DNA of 64,000 nt from G965230065 sp965230065 (GTDB taxonomy: Bacteria; Bacteroidota; Bacteroidia; Cytophagales; Cyclobacteriaceae): NCBI GenBank assembly GCA_965230065.1, contig OZ245942.1, forward strand, positions 7,795,019 to 7,859,018. Reading direction: 5' to 3'. A program made the position numbers and the translations under genes. The notes under the pieces were generated by a model. It searched no databases, had not been told where the DNA came from, and saw nothing but the letters and a program-made list of their open reading frames with translations. Below, in pieces: positions 27,045-35,907 of this stretch. How positions within the stretch are numbered: the first letter of the stretch is position 1; every line of letters starts with the position of its first letter.

Positions 27045-28164
27045 ATACCGTAATTTTCCTTTTCCTTCCCAGCACCTCCCAAACTTCTGCTACTTTCCCT
27101 TGCGCTACCACTTGCACATGGTCATACAAATTAACCGTAGGGCAAATGTGGTAAGGCACGCCATAGAAAACGTCTCCTACCTGTATATCTTTCCAGGATT
27201 TCTCGCTTACGCGTAACACTCCATGCTCTTCACTCTGGCTCAGTAATTCATATTCTTCGGGAGCATTAAAAAACTGTACTCTTTTGTCAATAGGGTTTTC
27301 AGCAGCTACGGCCTTGTGGCCCAAATCTAAGGTAACCAATCCTTCGCTTGGCTTCGATATGACACGTGTAAAAAGCAGTGCAGCATATTCAAAAGGTTGT
27401 TCTGAAAGCGTATCACCATACCCCCAGTCCCACAGCACACAAGTGCCCGGGCTACTATACAGTTCTTTATTCAAAATATGGGTGGTAAAAGAAGGCGTAC
27501 CCCCGGCAATCACCATTGGTTTTCCCAAACCTTGCTCTTCCATTTTTTTCACCAAATGTTCCACTTGTTCAAACCCGGCTTCTATTTTACTTTTCCTTTC
27601 TTCAAAATCAGCATCTCGAATGTGACCGTCATACACGTGCAATCCATGACATTTTAAATGAGGTTGCTTTTGAAGGTATGCATAAAAATCTACAAGCCCC
27701 TGATCAAACGGATGCCCGGATCGGTTCATGCCATTATTGATGTCTACAAAAACATCGCCCACCATGTTGTGAGCAGCAAAAGCTTCATTGTGAAAATCGA
27801 CCATCCTGGTGCAATCTACCAATGACGCAAAAAACACATCAGGATACTTTTTACGCAGATCAATCAACCGTTGCACTTTTGGCCCTGCAAGCTGGTGGGC
27901 AATTACGATATATTTTCCGCCCGCTATGGCTACCATTTCAGCTTCGGCAATGGTGGCACATTTGAATTTGGTAATGCCTGCTGCCAGCAACATTTTCACT
28001 ACTTCCGGCATTTTGTTCGTTTTCACGTGTATAACCAGCCTTTCAGCATTACCGGACATTCCCACCATTTGCGCAATATTTTGCTGCACCCTATCCTTGT
28101 ATATTAGCAAAGCAGGTGAATCTATTTCATTTTCATTTTTAATGGTATACCAATGGTCTTTCAT
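27043..28164 (-). CDS. D-threonine aldolase / D-serine dehydratase-like PLP enzyme
   Basis: 373 residues. The alanine-racemase-type PLP barrel contains the lysine motif (RLVIHVKTNKMPEVV), and the C-terminal part has the metal-binding HxC-type region (YDHVQVVAQGKVAEVWE, with H347-like residues near the end). Members cleave D-3-hydroxyamino acids to glycine and an aldehyde. The precise substrate is not determined. It is a single gene, convergent with the YtxH gene. Confidence 0.85.
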   Translation of the reverse strand: MKDHWYTIKNENEIDSPALLIYKDRVQQNIAQMVGMSGNAERLVIHVKTNKMPEVVKMLLAAGITKFKCATIAEAEMVAIAGGKYIVIAHQLAGPKVQRLIDLRKKYPDVFFASLVDCTRMVDFHNEAFAAHNMVGDVFVDINNGMNRSGHPFDQGLVDFYAYLQKQPHLKCHGLHVYDGHIRDADFEERKSKIEAGFEQVEHLVKKMEEQGLGKPMVIAGGTPSFTTHILNKELYSSPGTCVLWDWGYGDTLSEQPFEYAALLFTRVISKPSEGLVTLDLGHKAVAAENPIDKRVQFFNAPEEYELLSQSEEHGVLRVSEKSWKDIQVGDVFYGVPYHICPTVNLYDHVQVVAQGKVAEVWEVLGRKRKITV

Positions 28165-28249
28165 AAATTGGGGTCAAATTTTAGATGAGCATCAAAGATA
28201 TTAAGTTGAATTTATTATAAAATACTATCTTGCCAAAAAGCCTTTATTT

Positions 28250-29416
28250 ATGCCAAACCCATCACAACGTGCACAAACTATTCAGTCTCCTTTTATACCC
28301 ATTGTAGGGCAATTGATCAGGGAAAATCCCGGCACCATTTCACTCGGACAGGGTGTGGTATATTACGACCCGCCCCCTGCTTCTCATCACAAGATTGAGG
28401 AGTTTTTCCAACAGCCCCAACTCAACAAATATCAGTCTGTAAAAGGAATCCCCGAGCTGGTGGAACTGGCTGAGCAGAAAGTAAGGGAAGAAAATGGTAT
28501 TCCTGTCAATGATGCACAACGACTGATTGTGACAGCCGGTGGCAATATGGCATTTACGAATACCATCCTGGCTATTGCCGATCCGGGGGACGAAATTATT
28601 TTGTCAATTCCTTACTACTTTAACCACGAAATGGCGATTACGATGGCCAGTTGCAAGACGGTTTGTGTACCCACCGATGAAAATTACCAAATTGTGCCCG
28701 AAGCTCTGGAAGCAGCCATTACCCCCAAAACCAAAGCCATTGTGACGGTATCGCCCAACAACCCCACGGGGGCGGTGTACCCGGAAGCTACGATAAGGAA
28801 AGTAAACCAAATTTGTCGGGAACATGGCATTTACCACATCAGCGATGAGCCTTATGAATACTTTACTTATGATGGTGCCAGGCACTTTTCAGCAGGAAGT
28901 ATTGAAGGAAGTGAACCGTATACTATTTCTTTATTTTCATTGTCGAAAGCGTATGGCTTTGCCAGTTGGCGCATTGGCTATATGGTGATTCCGGCACATT
29001 TGTTTGAACCCATGCGCAAAATTCAGGATACCATTTTGATATGCCCACCCGTTATTTCCCAGTTTGCAGCAGCCGGTGCCCTTGCGGAAGGAAAAGATTA
29101 TTGTACCCATCACCTCACCACCATCCGGGAGTCCAGGGAAATTTTCATGGAAGAACTGGATGCTATTCGTGATATTTGTGAGGTTCCTCCTACCCAGGGG
29201 GCTTTTTACTTTTTGTTGCGTTTACAAACCGATATGCCCGACACCGATTTGATGCGCGCACTCGTGAAAGAACATAAAGTAGCTGTGCTCCCCGGCAGCA
29301 CATTCGGACTGGAAAAAGGCTGTTATTTGCGCATTGCCTATGGCGCTACCGATGCATCCCAGGCCCGTGAAGGTATCCAAAGGTTGGTAAAGGGATTGCA
29401 GGCAATTATTGGGTAG
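28250..29416 (+). CDS. Class I/II pyridoxal-phosphate aminotransferase
   Basis: 388 residues, fold type I. The PLP-binding lysine is in SLSKAYGFASWRIGYM, and the substrate-side SPNNPTGAVY and the DEPYEYF motif are present. This is the aspartate-aminotransferase superfamily. The donor and acceptor cannot be told. It is divergent from the D-threonine-aldolase-type gene, with 85 bp between the starts. Confidence 0.9.
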   Translation: MPNPSQRAQTIQSPFIPIVGQLIRENPGTISLGQGVVYYDPPPASHHKIEEFFQQPQLNKYQSVKGIPELVELAEQKVREENGIPVNDAQRLIVTAGGNMAFTNTILAIADPGDEIILSIPYYFNHEMAITMASCKTVCVPTDENYQIVPEALEAAITPKTKAIVTVSPNNPTGAVYPEATIRKVNQICREHGIYHISDEPYEYFTYDGARHFSAGSIEGSEPYTISLFSLSKAYGFASWRIGYMVIPAHLFEPMRKIQDTILICPPVISQFAAAGALAEGKDYCTHHLTTIRESREIFMEELDAIRDICEVPPTQGAFYFLLRLQTDMPDTDLMRALVKEHKVAVLPGSTFGLEKGCYLRIAYGATDASQAREGIQRLVKGLQAIIG

Positions 29417-29460
29417 ATGGTAACGGAAGTCAGAAGACGGAAGAAGAAAAAAAGACAAAT
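29411..29460. repeat. GGAAGTCAGAAGACGGAAG word block
   Basis: Immediately after the aminotransferase stop is a block of ggaagtcagaagacgg-type words, the complement of the words seen at 27021-27044 and 15071-15122. It ends in an A-rich run and could be a weak transcript end. Confidence 0.4.
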
Positions 29461-29507
29461 GGACTAATAAAGGTATGAGTTATTGACTATAATACTATCG
29501 ACTACTC

Positions 29508-30131
29508 ATGGATACCCAAACGCTTATCCAAAAATTTGATAAACAGGCCAAAAGCTACGGGCAAAGCAGCCGAAAAAAAGGGCTGGACTGGCGGTGGCGA
29601 AAGAAATTGCTGCAATCTGCCCAGGGTAAAATTCTGGAAGTATCTGTAGGCGCAGGGAAGAACTTTCGGTTGTACCCCAAAATGGCTCATATTACCGCAG
29701 TTGATTTCAGCCAAAAAATGATTGAAAAAGCCCAAGAGAATGCTGATTACTTTGGGTTAAAAGCTGAGTTTATAGTCTCTCCTGTGGAAGCTTTAGATTT
29801 TCCTGAAAACATATTTGATACCGTCGTTTCTACCCTTTCATTCTGCGCATACCCTGATCCTGTATGTATTTTGAAAAAAGCACAAAACTGGTGCAAACCC
29901 GACGGGCAAATACTGCTCATGGAACACGGACGCAGTGCTTACAAGTTACTCAGCTGGGTGCAAGACCGCCTGGATGGATGGCAATACCGCACCAACGGCT
30001 GCCATGCCAACCGGGATATGATGCAAATTATCAGAAACTCAGGCTTACACATTGAACGAGAAGAACATAAGTTTTTTAATACGGTGCATTTGGTGTGGGG
30101 GCGGCCGAGGGCAAATCGGGATATTGTCTGA
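29508..30131 (+). CDS. Class I SAM-dependent methyltransferase (UbiE/phosphatidylethanolamine-type)
   Basis: 207 residues. Motif I reads KILEVSVGAGKNFRLYP, where the usual ExGxGxG is ExSxGAGKN, followed by the acidic ITAVDFSQKMIEKAQ (motif post-I) and VVSTLSFCAYPDP (motif II). This is the Methyltransf_11/UbiE-like group. The substrate is not evident. It is a single gene downstream of the aminotransferase. Confidence 0.88.
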   Translation: MDTQTLIQKFDKQAKSYGQSSRKKGLDWRWRKKLLQSAQGKILEVSVGAGKNFRLYPKMAHITAVDFSQKMIEKAQENADYFGLKAEFIVSPVEALDFPENIFDTVVSTLSFCAYPDPVCILKKAQNWCKPDGQILLMEHGRSAYKLLSWVQDRLDGWQYRTNGCHANRDMMQIIRNSGLHIEREEHKFFNTVHLVWGRPRANRDIV

Positions 30132-30202
30132 GACTTTTATTTATGAAATCCAGTGGCAGTAATTTATATGTACCAATCAGACTTTATAACATTTCTTTAT
30201 AT

Positions 30203-30337
30203 TTACCATTCTTCCCAATCAATTTTTCTTGATTCTTCCACAGCACTGCTCAATACATTTGCTTCTTCTTCTGTAATTATTCCGGCTAAATTTAATATAG
30301 AAGGCTCAGAACTTTCATTTTTTAGTTCGGTTTCCAT
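30203..30337 (-). CDS. Small antitoxin-like protein (44 residues)
   Basis: An ATG at 30337 opens a 44-residue frame whose middle part (ILNLAGIITEEEANVLSSAV) resembles the C-terminal regulatory peptides of small antitoxin-type proteins, ending IDWEEW. It overlaps the last 16 bp of the upstream 142-residue gene, as coupled genes do. No transcriptional evidence exists. Confidence 0.45.
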   Translation of the reverse strand: METELKNESSEPSILNLAGIITEEEANVLSSAVEESRKIDWEEW

Positions 30338-30750
30338 ACAAATTGCTTTTGTTTCATTGGATTCCAATTCTTTAATCCTATTCCAAGTTTATTTATTGAG
30401 GCGACTTCAGATTCAATCTCAAATTTACAATCATGAGAATCTATTCCAATAAAATTATTTGTTGATTCAACTTTTATCGCAGAACGGCCAGTTGGTTCAA
30501 AACAATATGCCTGAATAAGAAGATAGTACTTCCATTTATTTCCTCTTTCTCCAAGTTCATAAATTACTTTGTCGTTGATGGATTTTGGAAAGTCAATCAA
30601 ATCAAGGCTAAATTCTTTAAATTCATCTGAATAGCCATAAAAATCTAAAGTTGCCGCACAATATCCATTATTAAAATGGGTTTCATATTTTATATACTCT
30701 TCTTCCTTATCAATTCCGAGTACCTGAATACGAATCTGTTTCGTCATCAT
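30322..30750 (-). CDS. Hypothetical protein (142 residues)
   Basis: 142 residues, acidic and soluble, with many Tyr, Phe and Glu and no motif I recognise (DFYGYSDEFKEFSLDLIDF). It has no signal peptide. It is followed by the overlapping 44-residue frame at 30203-30337. The pair may form a small toxin-antitoxin-like unit, but the 142-residue protein does not match any toxin family I know. Confidence 0.65.
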   Translation of the reverse strand: MMTKQIRIQVLGIDKEEEYIKYETHFNNGYCAATLDFYGYSDEFKEFSLDLIDFPKSINDKVIYELGERGNKWKYYLLIQAYCFEPTGRSAIKVESTNNFIGIDSHDCKFEIESEVASINKLGIGLKNWNPMKQKQFVWKPN

Positions 30751-30838
30751 TTTCCACGAAGCTTAACTATTAAATAATATGTACATTGCACCTCAAATAA
30801 ATATTTGATAGTTATTGCCAAGTCAATAAACAAAAACC

Positions 30839-31603
30839 TTACTTCACCATTTTCAACCACGTCTGTGCCATCAATTCAGCACCGGCCAGGGAAGGGTGTA
30901 CGCCGTCAGGGGCCCAGTAGGCGCCGGGGGCACGTTGTTCGGCTTCGGTAAAGATTTGCTGGTAGGGAATAAAGGCTGCATCAAATTGCTCGGCAACCTC
31001 ACGAGCGGCCTTCCTGTACCCATCAAATTCGGGGAACCAGCTTTCGTCCACCGCTTTGGTGCCTGATATGGCGAAAGGCTCACCGATAATCAGTTTTACA
31101 TCAGGTAAAGCCTTTTTGGTGCGTTCCAACAGGGCAATGTAATCATCCTGGTACACTTCTACCGTTCCGTCATATTTCCCATTCTTTTTGTGCCAGAAAT
31201 CGTTCACTCCAATCAGAATGCTGAGTACGTTGGGTTTTAAATTAAGGCAATCTGTTTCCCACCGGTCGGCCAGTTGGAATACTTTGTTTCCGCTGATGCC
31301 TTTGTTGTAGATTTTCAGGTTCTTTCCGGCAAACTCTTCGAGTAGTTTTCCCCCAGCAAGCATGGCGTATCCTGAACCCAGGGCGGAAGTAGCATTCGGG
31401 TCGTTGGCATCTTTTTTCCGCCCACTATCAGTGATAGAGTCGCCCTGAAATAAAATCACCTCATTGGGGTGAATGGTAACTTTTTTTTCTGTGGCAAGTG
31501 CAGTTGCCCCAACAATTTGTGGAATACTAACCGCGGCGGCCACCCCAGCGGATGCTTTTTTCAAAAAACCGCGCCTTGGGGTAAAGTGATGTTGTTGTTT
31601 CAT
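30839..31603 (-). CDS. Tat-exported SGNH/GDSL hydrolase
   Basis: 254 residues. The N-terminus has a twin-arginine signal (TPRRGFLKKASAGVAAAVS), so export through Tat is likely. The SGNH motifs follow: FQGDSITDSG (catalytic Ser), GISG (Gly), LIGVNDFW (Asn) and DGVHPS (Asp/His). This is a lipase/acyl-esterase superfamily, often acting on acetylated sugars in Bacteroidota. The substrate is unknown. It is a single gene on the minus strand. Confidence 0.9.
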   Translation of the reverse strand: MKQQHHFTPRRGFLKKASAGVAAAVSIPQIVGATALATEKKVTIHPNEVILFQGDSITDSGRKKDANDPNATSALGSGYAMLAGGKLLEEFAGKNLKIYNKGISGNKVFQLADRWETDCLNLKPNVLSILIGVNDFWHKKNGKYDGTVEVYQDDYIALLERTKKALPDVKLIIGEPFAISGTKAVDESWFPEFDGYRKAAREVAEQFDAAFIPYQQIFTEAEQRAPGAYWAPDGVHPSLAGAELMAQTWLKMVK

Positions 31604-31708
31604 GTTGAATGGTTGTGGTTATCAGTGTTAATTTACATTTTTTTCTTTTTCATGTAGCACAACTTGCCCGGTTTACGTTGAAGATAGTAAAACCTAAACA
31701 ACCTACAC

Positions 31709-31879
31709 ATGAAAAAAGTCCTGGTAATCATTGGCCTTGTTATAGCAGGTATTATTGGCGTTGTTGTACTCATTTTTTCTGCTGCCCTGGAACTGATAGA
31801 GGGCGTATTTGCCCTCATCGGCTGGGGCGTTATGATTCTCATCGGCTGGTTGGTATACCAGTTTAAGTTCAAATCATAA
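31709..31879 (+). CDS. Small membrane protein (56 residues)
   Basis: ATG at 31709 opens a 56-residue frame (MKKVLVIIGLVIAGIIGVVV...) with two hydrophobic segments at about 3-25 and 31-50 and a short basic tail. It lies between the divergent SGNH hydrolase and the convergent oxidoreductase, and has an A-rich leader. No family is recognised. Confidence 0.6.
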   Translation: MKKVLVIIGLVIAGIIGVVVLIFSAALELIEGVFALIGWGVMILIGWLVYQFKFKS

Positions 31880-31957
31880 CACCGCCTTTTTACCCAACTT
31901 CCTCCCCAGACTGTTGGGTGGATTTGTGCGGATACAGACAACGGGTTAATTAGTTTA

Positions 31958-33025
31958 TTACAACGTTATCGTTTTCCCTGTTTTAAAAGACTCATCGGCG
32001 GCCAGCACTACCCGCAGGCTGTTGATAGCATCTTCCATGTGGTCGGTTAGGTCTGCGTCGTTTTGTATGGCATTCAGGAAAAACTCCTGCTCCAAATCGC
32101 ACAGTCCCTGGTGGTCGGGCTCGCTGGTGGTGTCAATCATCTGGTCTTCTTTGGTGAAATTATCATTACTGTCTATATCGGCATGGTGCAATTTCAGGGA
32201 GTTGGTTTTAGAATGCGAGTCCACATCATCCGAGTCTTCGGAGCGCTCGGTATCCGAAATGCTAACACAACCTTTGGGGCCAATCACATCTTTCACAAAG
32301 TAAGCCGTTTCGCTCATCATAGGGCCCCAGCCTGCTTCGTACCAGCCTACGGAACCATCTTCAAATGTTACCTGCAGGTGGCCGTAATTGTACATACCGG
32401 GCTTGAGGTCATCGGTGAGGCGGGCGCCAATCCCGGTTACCCGCACGGGTTTGGAGCGTGTCATCTGGCACATTACGTCTATGTAGTGTACACCGCAGTC
32501 TACAATGGGCGACATGGAGTTCATCAAATTCTTATGGGTGCGCCAGTTTTTGCCACTGCTCTGCTGATTCAGGTTCATACGCATCACCAGGGGTTTGCCC
32601 AACGTTTGTGAAATTTCTATGAACTTAATCCAGGTGGGGTGAACGCGCAAAATATAGCCAATCACCAGCTTTTTGTTCAGCTTTTTGGCCAGGTCTACAA
32701 TTTCACGGCATTGCTCTACGGTTTCGGCCAGGGGTTTTTCCACAAACACATGCGCCCCGGCTTTCAGGCTTTTGATCACGTAATCGGCGTGCGTATCGGC
32801 ATAGGTGTTGACAGAAACGGCATCGGGCTTGGTGGTTTCCAGTGCTTTTTCAAAGTTGTCAAACTCAGGCAGTCCGTCCAGTTCCTCCGAAAGCTTACCA
32901 CGGCTTTCGGGCCCCCGGCTTATGACACCTACAATTTCAAAATCATCCATTTTGTGGTATGCCCGGGCATGCGAAGCCCCCATATTGCCGCACCCGGCCA
33001 CCAATACGCGTATTTTATCTTTCAT
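31958..33025 (-). CDS. Gfo/Idh/MocA family oxidoreductase
   Basis: 355 residues. The NAD(P)-binding Rossmann domain starts VLVAGCGNMGASHARAYH and EKP (FVEKPLAET) is the conserved motif II. Substrates are usually sugars, inositol or UDP-sugars. The C-terminal alpha/beta domain contains the His of the catalytic region (DCGVHYIDVM). It is a single gene; the neighbours do not reveal the substrate. Confidence 0.92.
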   Translation of the reverse strand: MKDKIRVLVAGCGNMGASHARAYHKMDDFEIVGVISRGPESRGKLSEELDGLPEFDNFEKALETTKPDAVSVNTYADTHADYVIKSLKAGAHVFVEKPLAETVEQCREIVDLAKKLNKKLVIGYILRVHPTWIKFIEISQTLGKPLVMRMNLNQQSSGKNWRTHKNLMNSMSPIVDCGVHYIDVMCQMTRSKPVRVTGIGARLTDDLKPGMYNYGHLQVTFEDGSVGWYEAGWGPMMSETAYFVKDVIGPKGCVSISDTERSEDSDDVDSHSKTNSLKLHHADIDSNDNFTKEDQMIDTTSEPDHQGLCDLEQEFFLNAIQNDADLTDHMEDAINSLRVVLAADESFKTGKTITL

Positions 33026-33103
33026 AGTTTCAAAGGTTTTTATAAAAATAGGGTTTATGTTTTCTTACGAACCAAAGATAGAAGAAAGGGATTACCTTTC
33101 AAA

Positions 33104-34081
33104 TTATTGGTTAGTCAGAGAAATTGAAGTCCTGTGCCTGAATGAGGGGTGAACTACGGTACTCACCATTCCAGCATCTATTGTAAATGTGATTTTCATT
33201 CTGGTTTTGACAAGCTGTCCGTTCCTAATACCCGGTTTCCACAGCACCTTTGCTTTGTGTACGGCTTTCATAAATTCACTATCCGCCTGGTAAGCTTCAT
33301 AGCTATTATTCCAATCGTTCAACCCTTGAACTACGTCTATCGCCTGCACCTGATTTACTCCCACAAAAAATTCTACCGTTACCGTACCAGTATCATACAA
33401 AGCCAGCACTACGTCTAAATGCGCTTCATTCCGCACAGCCTCCTGAAAATAATCCATTCCACGCAGGGGACGGGGTGGCACATCTACTTCATCCAGTTCA
33501 TATAATGTGGTATCTGTAATCTTCGGATAAAACCGTTCTTGATTTGCTGTTTCCTTCACAATACCCACATGCATTTTGCTAAAGTCAGCCGTACCTTCAG
33601 GCAATACATAAAGTATCAAAGATTTGTGTATAGGCAGGGGTGCTGCTTTCGCTTCCTGTTTATGTTTTTGATAACGGGTATTATTATGAGCCACAAATAA
33701 TCCATGTGCTTTCGCCTCAATATTATGCAATATCTCATCAACCCGGTCCAATACCTGTCTATCTGTAACAGGCATCCTGGCGACTATCTCCAGGGGACGG
33801 TCTTCCAGATAATAGTGATGATTAATATCATTGGCCTCAAAAAAATAATAGAATCTGTATTGATGGATGGTATCATTTTTTACCCGTGTTTCCATTTGCT
33901 CTTTCAGTTCTGCGGGTAGCAGGTCATAATCAACAAAGCCGGTTTTCCTGAAACGCTCAGATACAACCACTTCTTGTGCCTGGGGGCGATCGGGTTCTTT
34001 ATCCGGCATAAATAGCAGGAATAATACCACCAGCAAAACCAGTGTAATCAGTAAGACAGGGTGTGGTTTTGGCCAATGCAT
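33104..34081 (-). CDS. TonB-like C-terminal domain protein
   Basis: 325 residues. One membrane helix near the N-terminus (LLITLVLLVVLFLLF) is followed by a periplasmic region and a C-terminal TonB-type domain (about 230-318: VTVEFFVGVNQVQAIDVVQGLNDW...VLWKPGIRNGQLV). TonB transmits the energy of the proton motive force to outer-membrane receptors. No exbB or exbD is near. The long middle (70-200) is unlike TonB, so it may be a specialised or non-energising relative. Confidence 0.7.
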   Translation of the reverse strand: MHWPKPHPVLLITLVLLVVLFLLFMPDKEPDRPQAQEVVVSERFRKTGFVDYDLLPAELKEQMETRVKNDTIHQYRFYYFFEANDINHHYYLEDRPLEIVARMPVTDRQVLDRVDEILHNIEAKAHGLFVAHNNTRYQKHKQEAKAAPLPIHKSLILYVLPEGTADFSKMHVGIVKETANQERFYPKITDTTLYELDEVDVPPRPLRGMDYFQEAVRNEAHLDVVLALYDTGTVTVEFFVGVNQVQAIDVVQGLNDWNNSYEAYQADSEFMKAVHKAKVLWKPGIRNGQLVKTRMKITFTIDAGMVSTVVHPSFRHRTSISLTNQ

Positions 34082-34229
34082 AGGATGCTTAATATTTCAG
34101 GTAGTACTGTGTTTTTTCATCCTTTAAAGGAGTTGTTTGCTGCTATCTTACAATATAGAATGCATACTCTTTCTAACAAACTATTATGTTAGTTTTTTAA
34201 CTAAGTGAATAGTTTACACGCTCCTTAAT

Positions 34230-34380
34230 ATCCCTGCAATATGTAAACCCTAAACTAGAAGCCCTAAACCCTAAACAAATCCAAAACCTCAAATTTCAAA
34301 TATCAAAACATTTGGTACTTTGAACATTTGGATTTTAACATTATTTAGGATTTCGATCTTAGGACTTAGGGTTTGACCCG
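34230..34380. repeat. Intergenic block of CCCTAAA and complementary words
   Basis: A 150-bp stretch before fumC has ccctaaac-type words (34246-34275) and the complement ttagggttt (34366-34375), with aaatccaaaa and catttggattt arms in between. The outer arms are loosely inverted. The words resemble telomere-type repeats only by chance. No gene lies here. Confidence 0.45.
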
Positions 34381-34405
34381 AATTCCGTTTTTATCCAGTT
34401 TCTTT

Positions 34406-34413
34406 TACCTTTG
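34406..34413 (+). promoter_or_regulatory. Candidate -7 box of fumC
   Basis: TACCTTTG matches the Bacteroidota TAnnTTTG consensus exactly, 30 bp before the fumC ATG, which gives a short leader. No clear TTG -33 box at the right distance is seen. Confidence 0.45.
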
Positions 34414-34442
34414 CCCGTATACAAATTAAAACCACAACTACC

Positions 34443-35840
34443 ATGAGCTTCAGAACCGAAAAAGACACCATGGGTACCATACAAGTGCCTGCCGACAAAT
34501 ATTGGGGAGCCCAAACCCAACGTTCCAAAGAAAACTTCAAAATAGGAGGCGATGCCATGCGCATGCCCAAAGAAATTATCCTGGCCTTTGCCATTCTGAA
34601 AAAATCTGCTGCCGAAACCAATGCCGAGCTGGGCGTGCTTGACAAAGAAAAAGCCGAAATTATCGCCAAAGTATGCGACGAAATATTGCAGGGCGGACTG
34701 GAAGATGAATTTCCCCTGGTGGTGTGGCAAACAGGCTCAGGCACCCAATCAAACATGAACGTGAACGAAGTAGTAGCCAACCGTGCACATGTTCTTTTAG
34801 GCGGTAGCCTTTCTGATGAAAAGAAAAAAGTCCACCCCAACGATGATGTGAACAAATCCCAATCATCCAACGATACTTTCCCCACAGCCATGCACATTGC
34901 AGCTTACAAGATGATTGTGGAAGAAACCATGCCGAAAGTAGAGCAGCTCAGGCACACACTGCACAAAAAAGCCGAAGCTTTTATGGATGTGGTAAAAATA
35001 GGCCGTACCCACTTTATGGACGCCACGCCCTTACGCCTTGGGCACGAGTTCAGCGGTTATGTATCCCAACTGGACCACGGACTGAAAGCTTTGAAAAATA
35101 CCCTGGCACATCTTTCTGAACTGGCATTGGGAGGTACAGCCGTAGGCACCGGACTGAATACGCCCAAAGGTTACGCAGAATTGGTAGCGAAAAAAATAGC
35201 CCAACATGCCGGACAGCCCTTCGTTACGGCTGAAAACAAATTTGAATCACTGGCTGCCCACGATGCCATTGTAGAAACCTCCGGAGCTTTGAAACAACTG
35301 GCTGTCAGCCTGATGAAAATAGGCAATGACATAAGAATGCTGGCCTCCGGTCCGCGTTGTGGCATTGGCGAAATCCTCATTCCTGAAAATGAACCCGGCT
35401 CTTCCATCATGCCGGGCAAAGTAAACCCCACCCAGTGCGAAGCGCTTACGATGGTGTGCGCCCAGGTAATTGGCAACGACACCGCCGTGAGTGTAGGCGG
35501 CATGAACGGGCAATTTGAGCTGAATGTGTTCAAGCCGATGATGATTTACAATCTGCTTAACTCTGCCCGGCTGATTGGCGATGCCTGCAATTCCTTTAAT
35601 GAACACTGTGCCATTGGCATAGAACCTAATCACAAAATTATTCAGCAAAATTTAGAGAACTCTTTGATGTTGGTGACAGCACTTAACCCGCATATTGGGT
35701 ATGAAAATGCAGCCAAGATCGCCAAGAAAGCACATAAGGAAGGTACCACCCTCAGGGAAGCAGCCATTGAACTTGGATTGCTCACCAATGAGCAGTTTGA
35801 CGAATGGGTAGTGCCTGAGAAAATGACTGGAAGTTTATAA
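34443..35840 (+). CDS. fumC: Class II fumarate hydratase
   Basis: 465 residues, the usual length. The superfamily signature GSSIMPGKVNP is present, together with TGSGTQSNMNVNEV and SSNDTFPTAMHIA (catalytic and substrate-binding regions). It converts fumarate to L-malate in the TCA cycle and is the oxygen-stable, iron-free form. It is a single gene behind a candidate promoter. Confidence 0.96.
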   Translation: MSFRTEKDTMGTIQVPADKYWGAQTQRSKENFKIGGDAMRMPKEIILAFAILKKSAAETNAELGVLDKEKAEIIAKVCDEILQGGLEDEFPLVVWQTGSGTQSNMNVNEVVANRAHVLLGGSLSDEKKKVHPNDDVNKSQSSNDTFPTAMHIAAYKMIVEETMPKVEQLRHTLHKKAEAFMDVVKIGRTHFMDATPLRLGHEFSGYVSQLDHGLKALKNTLAHLSELALGGTAVGTGLNTPKGYAELVAKKIAQHAGQPFVTAENKFESLAAHDAIVETSGALKQLAVSLMKIGNDIRMLASGPRCGIGEILIPENEPGSSIMPGKVNPTQCEALTMVCAQVIGNDTAVSVGGMNGQFELNVFKPMMIYNLLNSARLIGDACNSFNEHCAIGIEPNHKIIQQNLENSLMLVTALNPHIGYENAAKIAKKAHKEGTTLREAAIELGLLTNEQFDEWVVPEKMTGSL

Positions 35841-35907
35841 AGAATATAACATTGCAGTAATTTCGGTTCAGTTTTTGTATATTGTGCAATAATTGCATGT
35901 TCAACTT

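Noticed and set aside
32063..32611. A 182-residue frame opposite the Gfo/Idh/MocA gene
   Set aside because: Antisense shadow; no start context and no family match.
34246..34275. Telomere-like CCCTAAA repeats as a functional element
   Set aside because: Only two or three imperfect copies, which is in line with the word-reiterated spacers seen elsewhere here.
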